The notes below the pieces were generated by a model that was given only the letters and a program-made list of their open reading frames with translations, was not told the origin of the DNA and did no database searches. Positions 1-8,878 of a stretch of 64,000 bases of DNA are shown here, one piece after another. This DNA comes from Salegentibacter sediminis (GTDB taxonomy: Bacteria > Bacteroidota > Bacteroidia > Flavobacteriales > Flavobacteriaceae), in the NCBI RefSeq assembly GCF_002078605.1, contig NZ_MSJR01000009.1, positions 1 to 64,000 on the forward strand, given 5' to 3'. Numbering within the stretch: position 1 is the first letter of the stretch; each line of letters starts with the position of its first letter. The position numbers and the translations under genes are program-made.

Positions 1-161
1 TTTTGCCCAACGGTCCCGGCTATCGCAAGTTGCGGGAGTAGGGACGCGGAGTTGTCAGCTTATTGCTTTTCTTTCCTGGTTTCTAAAATTACACTTTTTC
101 GACTAAACCCGTTATTTGCGATGAGCCGACTTAAGTTTAAATTCTCTGAATTTTGATAGTT
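1..161. other. Non-coding left edge with imperfect hairpins
   Basis: No gene is supported here. The first 60 bases hold short inverted repeats, for example GTCCC against GGGAC and CCCG against CGGG around a TATCGCAAGTTGCG core. The stretch resembles the dispersed AACGG-type structured repeats common in Bacteroidetes genomes, but one copy cut by the window edge cannot prove that. The remaining 100 bases form the region downstream of the nuclease gene that ends at 162. Confidence 0.25.
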
Positions 162-1442
162 TTATATACCATCTAAAAAATCTTTAGTTTCTTCAACCTT
201 CTGCAAAAGTCTTTCTTCGTAAGGGATATTTTTGTATTCAGAATAGTCACTCTTTTTGAACATTTCTGGATACTCAACGTAATTTGTTCTTAAAAACGAT
301 TTGCTATAAGGAAATGTGAGTTTTTTGAATTTTCCTGTTTTATGACCACATAAAAAACTATTTACACAGTTAGCGCATTTTTTAGGATTTCTAATTTCAG
401 TGTTAAAATTGCGTATTCCTTCTTTTTTAAATTTTTGAATTTCACTATAAATATTATTTAATTTTTCTCTTGACTTTTCATTTCGTATTACTTTTTTGAA
501 ATGACATTTAGTTACATTCGGTTTCCCTAAATCGTCGTATTCGTACTTCCAATACACCAATAGCCCAAAATCAATACTATAGTCTTTTATTCCATATATG
601 TATGATAATAATTGATAGATATGATTTTCATGAAATTGTTTCTTATTCCTTTTAAGTTCAATTTTCTTTTCAAGGTCATTATAGAATGGATCATCATTAT
701 AACTATAAAATTCTTTAGGAATGTGGTAATATTTCTCTTCAACGACAATAATCCTTCCCTCTTTTTTATTAATTAATATGTAGTCAGGTTTTCCATTGTA
801 TCTTCCATTCTTACTTTCGAATATTTTCTCTTTATATTCTGACATATGGTCTGAGTACAATATTTCGAAGCCTTCAAGTGTTGTTTTTAATTCTTGGTAA
901 GATTCTTCATAATTTATATCTGGTTCCATTTGATCGCTTGTAGTAAATGATTTTTTTGATCTATTTACTATTTCATTTAAAATGCTCTTTTCATGAAGTT
1001 TGGCCCCCTCTTCGGTTGACTCCAGAGTTTTATAAAAAATAGATTTAGAAATTGAAAAGCTTACTGGGCAAAAAGTATAATTAGAGATATCTGTTGCGGA
1101 AACTTTTTTAGAAGTGTATGCTAAATCACTGAATAATTTTTTATTCTTTATACGATACTCTAATTGTAGAAATTGAAATAAAGTGAGATTTAGAGCTTCA
1201 AAAAAATCACCTTTATCTTTATAACCGATTGATGTTAAACCATCTTTTGGAATATATTTTTTCTCTCCTTTATATAAAATTTCTTTTTTCTCGCAATTGG
1301 CAATATTTTTAAACTTGGAAGAACTTTTTGATAGGTGTTCTAAAAATTCTTTAGTGAAATCATCTTCAAAAATGTTTTTACCAAAATTTAGTTTTTGCAT
1401 TAAGTATTTTAAGTAAACTTCTTGTCCTTCACTTAAATCCAT
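162..1442 (-). CDS. Orphan Cas4-like PD-(D/E)XK nuclease with Fe-S cysteines
   Basis: A 426-residue protein predicted to be a RecB/Cas4-type DNA exonuclease. The PD-(D/E)XK core is visible: P219-D220 in GKPDYILI, then E235-E236-K237 in VVEEKYY, and the RecB-type Q-x3-Y motif at Q278-Y282. Four cysteines placed as in Cas4 or AddB nucleases can bind a 4Fe-4S cluster: C125 in NYTFCPVSF and C357, C360, C366 in CANCVNSFLC. The first 110 residues look like an additional helical domain. No CRISPR array or cas1/cas2 lies nearby, so a role in spacer acquisition is not supported. The gene is AT-rich relative to the chromosome and sits beside a RAYT/REP array, suggesting acquisition by transfer. Defence or repair is inferred from the fold only. 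Confidence 0.7.
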   Translation of the reverse strand: MDLSEGQEVYLKYLMQKLNFGKNIFEDDFTKEFLEHLSKSSSKFKNIANCEKKEILYKGEKKYIPKDGLTSIGYKDKGDFFEALNLTLFQFLQLEYRIKNKKLFSDLAYTSKKVSATDISNYTFCPVSFSISKSIFYKTLESTEEGAKLHEKSILNEIVNRSKKSFTTSDQMEPDINYEESYQELKTTLEGFEILYSDHMSEYKEKIFESKNGRYNGKPDYILINKKEGRIIVVEEKYYHIPKEFYSYNDDPFYNDLEKKIELKRNKKQFHENHIYQLLSYIYGIKDYSIDFGLLVYWKYEYDDLGKPNVTKCHFKKVIRNEKSREKLNNIYSEIQKFKKEGIRNFNTEIRNPKKCANCVNSFLCGHKTGKFKKLTFPYSKSFLRTNYVEYPEMFKKSDYSEYKNIPYEERLLQKVEETKDFLDGI

Positions 1443-1656
1443 ATTACCTTTTAATATCTTATAAAATTACCACCAACTCCTTTTACCCTATAAAATCCAC
1501 ACTTTTATCGAGGCTTCACCCGGGAGTATTCTAGCCAAGTTGAGCGGCTGTTATTTGCTTCCCTGCTAAGATAATTCTTAAAACCCTATTTTTCCTATAG
1601 AAACAGGATTCTTATTAACAGGTGTTTAACATTTAAGGAGATGTTTTTGCATTTGG

Positions 1657-2515
1657 GGCCACGGTTTCAAGCGTGGCCTAATGAGTTTTTTATTTAAATT
1701 CAGGCTAAAGTTTTAAGCCTTTTAATTCTAAAACCACGGTTGAAACCGTGGTTTTATTACTCTTTCTCCAGTTTATTCAATTTTAAAAACTCTTCATATT
1801 CCTGGTTAAATGCTTTCTTTTGATGCTGGGCTTTCTGGTTCCTGATATAATGAAAAACCTTCTCCACCCCAGATTCTGAAACCGAAAAAGCTGCATAGCC
1901 GGTTTGCCAGGCAAATTTTTGAGGAATAAGATCGCTTTGATTAATATAATATGAACTATTGCCCTTTATATGCTTGATCACTTCAGCAATAGATCGCTCC
2001 GGATTTAATAAAAAAAGACGATGCACATGATCAGGCATTCCGTTAATTATCCTAACGGGGCAACCTAAAAACTTAAATTCGTCTTTCATAATGTAATAAA
2101 CCTGGTCTTCAATTTCAGGCTCAAGGAGGGGCATCCGTTCTTTGGTTGCCCAGATTGCATGAATCCAAATTTTGTTGAAGGAATGTGACATAATTATTTT
2201 TATTTTATTTCTCCCACGGTTGAAACCGTGGGCAAAGTTAAAACCGTGTGCTGTTATCAATTTTTTCCCAGGCTTATTTTATTTTTCCCAGGCTTGAAAC
2301 CTTGGGTCATGTTGAAGCCATAGGTTTTAAATTTATAGCTTTAGGCCCCGGTTTCAACCGTGGCCGGATCAGGTTGTTATTTAAATTCCATTAGACCACG
2401 GTTGAAACCGTGGCCGTGATTGGGTTTGTTAATTTTCATTTCAGGCAAGGGTTTTAACCGTGGTCGTGTTTGGATTTATTATTTTTCGTTTCAGGCAAGG
2501 GTTTTTAACCCTTGC
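1657..2515. repeat. REP-like palindrome array around a RAYT gene
   Basis: Many copies of a short GC-rich palindrome built on CCACGGTT-GA-AACCGTGG. Copies at 1657-1678, 1731-1754, 2213-2232, 2287-2306, 2344-2365, 2396-2413, around 2442-2465, and 2495-2515, with a degenerate one at 1702-1720. Copies differ by compensating changes (for example GCAAGGGTT pairing with AACCCTTGC), which points to selection for the hairpin. They lie on both sides of the transposase gene at 1757-2191; one copy ends just before the transposase stop codon and another lies about 20 bp upstream of its start. This is the arrangement expected for REPs mobilised by their cognate RAYT. Confidence 0.85.
1757..2191 (-). CDS. 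REP-associated tyrosine transposase (RAYT, IS200-like Y1 family)
   Basis: A 144-residue Y1_Tnp-domain protein. The HUH metal-binding motif is seen as D-H-V-H in MPDHVHRLF (the usual HVHLL has R for L), and the catalytic tyrosine is most likely the Y of VFHYIRNQKAQH near residue 115. RAYTs are single-strand DNA endonucleases that cut and rejoin REP hairpins. The start was placed at MSHSFNKIWIHAIW rather than 69 bp further upstream, because the longer reading frame runs through a REP palindrome and the family begins with this motif. Flanking REP copies support the assignment. No IS terminal ends are visible, so it is a resident rather than an autonomous IS. Confidence 0.85.
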   Translation of the reverse strand: MSHSFNKIWIHAIWATKERMPLLEPEIEDQVYYIMKDEFKFLGCPVRIINGMPDHVHRLFLLNPERSIAEVIKHIKGNSSYYINQSDLIPQKFAWQTGYAAFSVSESGVEKVFHYIRNQKAQHQKKAFNQEYEEFLKLNKLEKE

Positions 2516-2565
2516 TGTTATTTCCTATTTGACCTTATACCATAGTGTATAGCTCAATGTTTTTC

Positions 2566-3696
2566 TCAATCCCTCAACACCCCATATTCCCTCAACACCG
2601 GCAATATCTTTTCCATAGGTAGGGCTTCAATAGTGCCGTGATGGCCTTTGGTGGTTTCGGCCATAAACAGGGAGTTTAAAATGGCTTCTTCGGTGGCTTC
2701 GATGGCGGCCATAAATAAGGGTGACATTAAATCGTTGGGGACTACTTCCAGGCTTTGGGTATCGCTTTCAACTTTATAGGGCACCCGTACTTTTTCAGCA
2801 GTAGAAAAGGCGATCACATAATCGCCGCTGCCGTTGGAGACAATCCCGCCGGTTTTGGCGATACCCAGGAAAGCGCGTTTTCCCAGGCGTTCCAGGTTGC
2901 GGCTGTCCAGCGGTGCATCGGTGGCCACCACGATCATACAGGAGCCATCGGCATTATTCATCAGTTTATCGCTAAAACGGAATTTCTGTAGTTCCCGGCC
3001 CACCGGGGCCCCGGCGATCTGCAGCACCCCGCCAAAATTGCTTTGCACCATAACTCCCAGGGTATAACCGCCCATATTTTCAGGAAGTTTTCGTGAGGCG
3101 GTCCCGATCCCGCCCTTGAAACCAAAGGCTACGGTGCCCGTGCCGGCGCCTACATTGCCTTCTTCGGTGTTTTCTGAGGTTGCGTTCTCTATGGCGGCAA
3201 GCACATCTTGATTAGTTAAATGCTGGCCACGGATATCGTTTAGATAGCCATCGTTGGTTTCTCCCACCACCGCGTTCACCGAGTACACCTTTTCATTGCC
3301 CTCCCGGTTTAGCGTATATTTTATTACGGCATCCATCGCCGTAGCTACATTCAGGGTGTTGGTGAGGATCACCGGAGTTTCAATATTCCCCAATTCCTGC
3401 ACCTGGGTGCTGCCGGCAAGTTTTCCGAAGCCATTTCCAACATAGATCGCCGCGGGGACTTTCTGCTGAAAGATATTTCCGCCGTGCGGCAAAATGGCGG
3501 TCACTCCCGTGCGCACCGAATCGCCTTTAATCAAACTGCTATGCCCAACCTTTACGCCCTGTACATCGGTAATGGCGTTCAAAGGGCCGGTGGGGAGTAC
3601 CCCAATCTCAATCCCCAGGTCCCGGAGGCGCTGCTGCGAAAAAACTTCAGAAATATTAAAAAGAAGAATAAAAAGTAGGAGGAAAGCTCGTTTCAT
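2566..3696 (-). CDS. Secreted DmpA/P1 family (S58) aminopeptidase
   Basis: 376 residues with an N-terminal signal peptide (hydrophobic residues 4-14, cleavage likely after VFS at about residue 20). The family are N-terminal-nucleophile hydrolases that self-cleave and release N-terminal D- or L-amino acids or beta-peptides. The autoprocessing site is visible as Gly251-Ser252 in ADGSCMIVVATDAP, with Ser252 the expected nucleophile, and the oxyanion-loop region GNVGAGTGTVAFGFKGGIGT at 181-200. Length matches the family. Transcribed alone on the minus strand after the REP region. Substrate is unknown; the secreted location suggests peptide scavenging in the periplasm. Confidence 0.88.
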   Translation of the reverse strand: MKRAFLLLFILLFNISEVFSQQRLRDLGIEIGVLPTGPLNAITDVQGVKVGHSSLIKGDSVRTGVTAILPHGGNIFQQKVPAAIYVGNGFGKLAGSTQVQELGNIETPVILTNTLNVATAMDAVIKYTLNREGNEKVYSVNAVVGETNDGYLNDIRGQHLTNQDVLAAIENATSENTEEGNVGAGTGTVAFGFKGGIGTASRKLPENMGGYTLGVMVQSNFGGVLQIAGAPVGRELQKFRFSDKLMNNADGSCMIVVATDAPLDSRNLERLGKRAFLGIAKTGGIVSNGSGDYVIAFSTAEKVRVPYKVESDTQSLEVVPNDLMSPLFMAAIEATEEAILNSLFMAETTKGHHGTIEALPMEKILPVLREYGVLRD

Positions 3697-4132
3697 TTTT
3701 GTGGTTTTTGCACTGGAAGATACGAAATAGGTTTTTTTCGATTAAAGAGAAGCTTCATTTAAACCTTAAAAATGGTATAATGGGAATCGCTTTTCATTTT
3801 TTAAAACCTTTCTTTTTTGAGTGTAGTACTTTCCCGGCGTAAAATTTTTGAAGCCATGGAGAAAATTTAGGCGGGAAAGTACGGTTCCGAAGCGCAAGCG
3901 ATTCGGAAACACCTGCAAAAAAGTGTCCTTTTTTTGGTTCGTTTTTCTGCATCCGACGACCGAAGGAAGAGGAATGCACACAAAAAAATGAACAGGAAAG
4001 ATCCTTTAAGGATAAACAATATTTCGGCTCATATTTAGAATGATTCAGAACAAGAAAAACTAAGAAAGGGATTTCCAATTTAAGATCGTATCTTTGCACC
4101 CGCTTTCAGCAGAGCAGGAAAAAAAGAATTTT
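3697..4132. other. Intergenic region with paired inverted repeats
   Basis: No credible gene; reading frames across it on the minus strand run through the repeats and look spurious. Two inverted repeats stand out: an 11-bp stem GTACTTTCCCG at 3826-3836 with its complement at 3872-3882, and TTCCGAA at 3885-3891 with TTCGGAA at 3902-3908 around GCGCAAGCGA. A GC-rich structured block in an AT-rich spacer suggests a dispersed repeat or a structured RNA. The right end holds the rimO promoter. Confidence 0.4.
4089..4096 (+). promoter_or_regulatory. Bacteroidetes -7 box for rimO
   Basis: TATCTTTG matches TAnnTTTG exactly and lies 37 bp before the chosen rimO start codon. No clear -33 TTG was found at the usual 19-bp distance. 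Confidence 0.55.
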
Positions 4133-5482
4133 ATGAGGACGAAGTCGATTAAGAAGAACAGGATCAATGTAGTAACCCTTGGTTGTAGTAAGAATGTTTA
4201 CGATAGCGAGGTGTTGATGGGGCAATTGCGGGCCAATAAAAAGGACGTGGTGCACGAGCAGGACGGGAATATCGTGGTGATAAATACCTGTGGCTTTATC
4301 GATAATGCCAAGGAGGAATCGGTAAATACCATCCTGGAATATGTGAAGCAGAAGGAAGAAGGGGAAGTAGATAAGGTTTTTGTGACCGGCTGCCTGAGTG
4401 AGCGCTACAAGCCCGATCTTCAGAAAGAAATTCCCGATGTGGACGATTATTTTGGAACCACCGAACTTCCGGGACTGCTGAAAGCCCTGGAAGCCGATTA
4501 TAAACACGAGCTTTTAGGAGAACGCCTTACCACTACGCCAAAGAACTACGCCTACCTGAAAATTGCTGAAGGTTGTGACCGGCCTTGTTCTTTCTGCGCT
4601 ATTCCTTTAATGCGTGGCGGCCACAAGTCGACACCCATTGAAGATTTAGTAAAAGAAGCTAAAAACCTGGCCAAAAACGGGGTGAAAGAACTCATCCTGA
4701 TCGCACAGGACCTTACTTACTACGGTCTCGATCTCTATAAAAAACGAAATCTTGCTGAATTGCTGGAAAACCTGGTAAAGGTAGAAGGTATCGAGTGGAT
4801 ACGTTTGCATTATGCTTTTCCTACCGGTTTCCCTATGGATGTGCTGGAGGTGATGAAGCGTGAGCCTAAGGTTTGTAATTACCTGGATATTCCGCTACAG
4901 CATATCAATACCGAACTATTGAAATCTATGCGGCGTGGCACCACCCACGAGAAGACCACAAAATTGCTGAAAGATTTCCGCAGAATAGTTCCCGAAATGG
5001 CTATCAGAACGACGCTTATCGTGGGTTATCCCGGAGAGACCGAAGCTCATTTTCAGGAATTAAAAGAATGGGTTAAGGAGATGCGTTTTGAGCGTTTGGG
5101 CTGTTTCACCTACTCGCACGAGGAAAATACCCACGCCTATAATCTGGAAGACGATGTGCCGCAGGAAGTAAAGCAGGAGCGCGCCAACGAGATTATGGAA
5201 ATACAAAGTCAGATTTCCTGGGAGCTGAATCAGCAGAAGATCGGGCAGACCTTCAAGGTGGTGATAGACCGCAAGGAAGGAAACTACTTTGTAGGCCGTA
5301 CCGAATTCGATTCTCCCGATGTAGATAATGAAGTGCTGATAGACGGAACTTCCATCTATTTAAAAACCGGCGAATTCTACGAAATTAAGATCACCGATGC
5401 CGCCGATTTTGATCTCTACGGAGAACCGGTGAATGCAGCTCCAAAACCGGTTAGGAAAGAGCTGAAGGTAAAATCGGTATAG
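4133..5482 (+). CDS. rimO: Ribosomal protein S12 methylthiotransferase RimO
   Basis: 449 residues. RimO is a radical-SAM enzyme that adds a methylthio group to the conserved aspartate of ribosomal protein S12. The N-terminal MTTase domain carries the three cluster cysteines C18 (TLGCSKN), C53 (NTCGF) and C87 (TGCLSERY). The radical-SAM CxxxCxxC motif is C148, C152, C155 in CDRPCSFC. The C-terminus is a TRAM domain. RimO rather than MiaB is indicated by VTLGCSKNVYDSE. The start ATG at 4133 was chosen over one 39 bp upstream because it follows the -7 box at the right distance and the extra residues are not family-like. A hairpin terminator follows. Confidence 0.95.
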   Translation: MRTKSIKKNRINVVTLGCSKNVYDSEVLMGQLRANKKDVVHEQDGNIVVINTCGFIDNAKEESVNTILEYVKQKEEGEVDKVFVTGCLSERYKPDLQKEIPDVDDYFGTTELPGLLKALEADYKHELLGERLTTTPKNYAYLKIAEGCDRPCSFCAIPLMRGGHKSTPIEDLVKEAKNLAKNGVKELILIAQDLTYYGLDLYKKRNLAELLENLVKVEGIEWIRLHYAFPTGFPMDVLEVMKREPKVCNYLDIPLQHINTELLKSMRRGTTHEKTTKLLKDFRRIVPEMAIRTTLIVGYPGETEAHFQELKEWVKEMRFERLGCFTYSHEENTHAYNLEDDVPQEVKQERANEIMEIQSQISWELNQQKIGQTFKVVIDRKEGNYFVGRTEFDSPDVDNEVLIDGTSIYLKTGEFYEIKITDAADFDLYGEPVNAAPKPVRKELKVKSV

Positions 5483-5503
5483 AAAAAACGAATTTTAATA
5501 AAC

Positions 5504-5537
5504 TTTCCGCTTCCAATAGAAATGGGGAAGGCGGAAA
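5504..5537 (+). terminator. Terminator after rimO
   Basis: TTTCCGC-TTCC pairs with GGAA-GGCGGAAA (one bulge) and is followed by ATTTATTTTTTCG. Confidence 0.6.
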
Positions 5538-5605
5538 ATTTATTTTTTCGTTCTATTCCTAGATTTCAAAATTCGTACTTCTAATTTCGGACTTCTAACT
5601 TTGGC

Positions 5606-6664
5606 TTAGGCCACGGTAATTTGGGGTTCCAGGTAAACATCCTGAACATGTCTTAAGATATCAACCCCTTCAACAAAGGGGCGCTGAAAGGCTTTACGCC
5701 CCATAATCAAGCCCGAACCCCCGGCGCGTTTGTTTACCACAGCGGTGCGAACAGCCTCTTTAATATCTGATTCTCCTTTGGAGCCTCCCCCCGAATTGAT
5801 GAGCCCGATCTTGCCCATATAGCAATTGGCTACCTGTAGCCGGCAGAGGTCTATGGGATGATCGGTAGTGAGTTCCTCATACATCGCGTCATCATATTTT
5901 CCGAAGTCTAATTTTTTAAATCCCTGGTTGGTCTCCGGCAGCTTTTGTTTGATAATATCGGCTTTAATGGTAACCCCCAGGTGGTTGGCCTGGCCGGTAA
6001 GATCTGCCGCAGAATGGAAATCTTCTTTCTTGGTTTTGAATGCGCTATTCCGGGTGTAACACCATAAAATAGTAGCCATCCCCAGCTGATGGGCTTCCTC
6101 AAAGGCCACAGCGATCTCCTGGATTTGCCTGCTGCTTTCTTCAGAACCAAAATAAATGGTGGCTCCCACAGCCGTAGCGCCCAGGTTCCAGGCTTCTTTC
6201 ACCGTTCCGTAGGGAATCTGGTCATATTTGTTGGGATAGGTGAGCAGCTCATTATGGTTTATCTTAACCACAAAGGGGATTTTATGCGCATACTTGCGGG
6301 CATGTAATCCCAGCACCCCAAAAGTGGTTGCTACCCCGTTACATCCGGCTTCCATTGCCAGTTTGATGATGTTTTCAGGATCGAAATAATCCTGGTTTTT
6401 GTAAAAGGAAAAGGCCGCCGAATGTTCAATTCCCTGGTCTATGGGTAGAATATTCAGATAACCCGTTCCGGCCAGGTTGCCGTGGTTGTATAACTGGGAA
6501 AGGCTTTTGAGCACCTGCGGATTGCGGTCACTTTCCATAAAATTATCGATGGTCCTGGCGCCGGGAACTGTAAGTCGGTCTTTGGATATTTTTTTGCTTA
6601 CGTGTTCCAGGTAGTAGGAAGCATCTTCGCCAAGTATTTCTGTGATATCATCTAAAGTTCTCAT
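5606..6664 (-). CDS. fbaB: Class I fructose-bisphosphate aldolase (FbaB/DeoC-type)
   Basis: 352 residues of the DhnA/FbaB-type class I aldolase family, which uses a Schiff-base lysine instead of a metal to interconvert fructose 1,6-bisphosphate with dihydroxyacetone phosphate and glyceraldehyde 3-phosphate. Recognised from the barrel motifs [41 protein letters not shown] and the phosphate-binding [14 protein letters not shown] and [14 protein letters not shown]. Length and motif order match the family. It stands alone between the rimO terminator and the esterase-like gene 28 bp upstream on the same strand, so cotranscription with that gene is possible. Acts in glycolysis and gluconeogenesis in the cytoplasm. 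Confidence 0.9.
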   Translation of the reverse strand: MRTLDDITEILGEDASYYLEHVSKKISKDRLTVPGARTIDNFMESDRNPQVLKSLSQLYNHGNLAGTGYLNILPIDQGIEHSAAFSFYKNQDYFDPENIIKLAMEAGCNGVATTFGVLGLHARKYAHKIPFVVKINHNELLTYPNKYDQIPYGTVKEAWNLGATAVGATIYFGSEESSRQIQEIAVAFEEAHQLGMATILWCYTRNSAFKTKKEDFHSAADLTGQANHLGVTIKADIIKQKLPETNQGFKKLDFGKYDDAMYEELTTDHPIDLCRLQVANCYMGKIGLINSGGGSKGESDIKEAVRTAVVNKRAGGSGLIMGRKAFQRPFVEGVDILRHVQDVYLEPQITVA

Positions 6665-6692
6665 AATCTTTTATTTTTTCGTTGAATATTCA

Positions 6693-7994
6693 TTAAATGC
6701 CAAAGGGATAAGTTTCAGGGGTTAGTTCAGGATGGGGATGGATCTTTAAGGGATGCAGGCCTTTAGACTTATCTATGTACATAAATGCGTCATAGCGTTC
6801 TGAAAGTCGGGAGGGCACATAGTTTCCTCTTTCGTGGGCGGGATGGTAAACAACCCCAATTGCCCGGTGGCCCATTTCTTCGGAAAAACCTTCTTTTAAG
6901 CGCCAGTCTTCCTCGAAAACGATAAGCTTATTCTGCGGACTTTCCCGGTGGAGAAGCTGTTCTACGCTTCCCTTGATGGCTTCAGGAACTTTCATCTTTT
7001 CCATGGGCGCACCCCATCTTTTCCCCGCAATCACCGAGCCCGAATAGGATCCGAATCCAACCAGGCATACCCCATCATCCCGGTGCTGTTCCCGCACGAG
7101 TTGCCCCAGGTTAATCAGGCCATCAGCAGCCATATCGGTGGCCCGGGCATCTCCTACGTGGGTGTTGTGTTCCCAAACAATGACTTTAGCATCTTTCCCG
7201 TGATGTTTCATAAGCCGGTTGAGGGTCTCGGCCATATGCCTGTCCCTGATATTCCAGGAATCTTCCCCAAAGCCTGCCATGGCCTTGTAATATTTTTCGG
7301 CATTTGCCATCACCAAAGCATTCAATTCGGCGTTTAAGCCAGCTTCTTCCTCCCGGTCGTAAGTATGGGCTTTTTTTCTAACTTCCTTAAGCAAATCTAC
7401 TACCTCCCTTTTACAGTCTGAATTCCCTGAAGAAAACACCGAAGCATAAGAATCGCGCGCTTTGAAAGGTTCAAAGCATTGCACTGCTTCCCGGGCAAGT
7501 TTGGCTGTTTCAGGGTCTTCTTTTTCCAGGTAGCCCACAATAGACTCCATAGATTCCCACAAACTATAGACATCCAGGCCATAGAAGCCTGTTTTTTTCC
7601 CGGCAGGGAGCTGGTCGTTGTGGTCCCGGAGCCAGGTGGCAAAAGCAGCGATCTCCCAGTTTGCCCACATCCAGGTTGGCCAGCGCCGGAAGCCTTTCAG
7701 TACCTCAAAAATATCCCTGGGAGTATTTTTATAATTTTTAACCCAGGAATTGATATTATAACAATCGGGCCAGTCGCCCTCTACCGCGATAAAAGAAAAG
7801 CCTTTCTCTTTGATTAGTCTTTTGGAGATTCGTGCCCTCCAGGTATAGTATTCGTGGGTGCCGTGACTGGCCTCGCCCAGCAGCACATATTTCGAATCTC
7901 CTATCTTCTCCATCAAGGGATCAAGATCTGAGGAATTTTCGAGCCGATGATAATATTTTTCCAATCCGTGAGTTGAAGTTTTTTCTGAAAACAT
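6693..7994 (-). CDS. Erythromycin esterase-like protein
   Basis: 433 residues covering the complete erythromycin-esterase domain. The family signature is GEASHGTHEYY, giving E41, H44 and H47 as candidate active-site residues, with a second histidine motif VWEHNTHVGDAR in the middle. Members such as EreA hydrolyse the macrolide lactone, but most chromosomal homologues in Bacteroidetes have no known substrate and should not be called resistance genes from sequence alone. The 28-bp gap to the aldolase gene on the same strand suggests one transcript. No mobile-element marks nearby. Confidence 0.85.
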   Translation of the reverse strand: MFSEKTSTHGLEKYYHRLENSSDLDPLMEKIGDSKYVLLGEASHGTHEYYTWRARISKRLIKEKGFSFIAVEGDWPDCYNINSWVKNYKNTPRDIFEVLKGFRRWPTWMWANWEIAAFATWLRDHNDQLPAGKKTGFYGLDVYSLWESMESIVGYLEKEDPETAKLAREAVQCFEPFKARDSYASVFSSGNSDCKREVVDLLKEVRKKAHTYDREEEAGLNAELNALVMANAEKYYKAMAGFGEDSWNIRDRHMAETLNRLMKHHGKDAKVIVWEHNTHVGDARATDMAADGLINLGQLVREQHRDDGVCLVGFGSYSGSVIAGKRWGAPMEKMKVPEAIKGSVEQLLHRESPQNKLIVFEEDWRLKEGFSEEMGHRAIGVVYHPAHERGNYVPSRLSERYDAFMYIDKSKGLHPLKIHPHPELTPETYPFGI

Positions 7995-8110
7995 ATTAGA
8001 ATGAGCTTGGTTAACTGCTTTAAGGTAAGACTTTAAGTAGAAAACCGGCTGCCGGGAGCTTATAAAAAAATTATAAAATACCCTAAGGAAGCGACCGCAC
8101 TGGATGGGCC

Positions 8111-8686
8111 TCAGGATTTGAAATTTTTCTTCCTTCTTTTACTATAATCGATATAGATATAGATCACATAAGCGATGAGGCCAACTCCTCCAATCCAGTA
8201 GAGGCCATTTTTGAGTTTGGAGATATCTTCAGAAAAAATTCCGATGGCTATAGAGAGCGGGACCATTCCGGTTAGGGTGGCAAGCATAAATTTTTTGAAT
8301 TTCATATGAAGCATCCCTGCTATAAAACTGATGGCATCATTGGAGAGAAATGGGGAGATACGAAACAGCACCACCGAACCAAAAGCGTAATTGCTGATCC
8401 AGAAATCCATTTTTTCCATCTTTTTTTCGCCAAATATCCTGGTGAGAAAAATTCCCTTGAAACTTTTTCCGATATAAAATCCTATGGTAGAAGCAATAAC
8501 CACTCCTATTAATGCTATTAGCACACCCCACCAAAACCCGTAGGCCCTAACCGCTATGATTACGGGGAGCCAGGAAGGAAAAAAAATGAGGAACATCTGC
8601 AAAATGATAAAAGCAATAATCGCCACCGGTCCCCACACCCCAAAATCTTTGAAATATTCCTGGGTATATTCCTCGTTCCCGTTCAT
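8111..8686 (-). CDS. TVP38/TMEM64 (SNARE-associated) membrane protein, start unclear
   Basis: At least 191 residues with the DedA-like SNARE-associated fold: several membrane spans, the loop ASTIGFYIGKSF and the re-entrant region FRISPFLSNDAISFIAGM. It is a paralogue of the protein encoded at 9573-10253. The reading frame stays open upstream of this ATG to 8818 and the upstream residues (ending FTDTTVNIL) align with the paralogue's N-terminal membrane segment, but there is no ATG, GTG or TTG to start it. The true start is probably an ATT near 8801-8806 giving about 230 residues, or the gene has lost its start. Likely a lipid scramblase or transporter of the cytoplasmic membrane, by family. 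Confidence 0.75.
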   Translation of the reverse strand: MNGNEEYTQEYFKDFGVWGPVAIIAFIILQMFLIFFPSWLPVIIAVRAYGFWWGVLIALIGVVIASTIGFYIGKSFKGIFLTRIFGEKKMEKMDFWISNYAFGSVVLFRISPFLSNDAISFIAGMLHMKFKKFMLATLTGMVPLSIAIGIFSEDISKLKNGLYWIGGVGLIAYVIYIYIDYSKRRKKNFKS

Positions 8687-8878
8687 CAGGATGTTAACCG
8701 TAGTGTCGGTAAATTCCCGAAAAGATGGAAGTACGAAATACGCCAGAACAGATAATCCGAGAATGCTTCCCGATAAAAGAAAGGAGGTATGTTTGGCTTT
8801 AATAATAGTTTTTAATTTTTAAGGACTTAGCTAAAATTACAAAATTATGGCATCCTGAAATCCTAAAATTTTTCGTTT

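Noticed and set aside
162-1442. CRISPR adaptation locus suggested by the Cas4-like nuclease
   Set aside because: No repeat-spacer array, cas1 or cas2 in the window.
3766-4099. Two overlapping minus-strand frames of 71 and 101 codons before rimO
   Set aside because: They run through inverted repeats and across the rimO promoter; composition looks non-coding.
4106-4507. Long minus-strand frame antisense to rimO
   Set aside because: Shadow of the rimO coding strand; rimO has full domain support.
6693-7994. Macrolide resistance determinant
   Set aside because: Erythromycin-esterase fold alone does not show macrolide activity; no mobile context.
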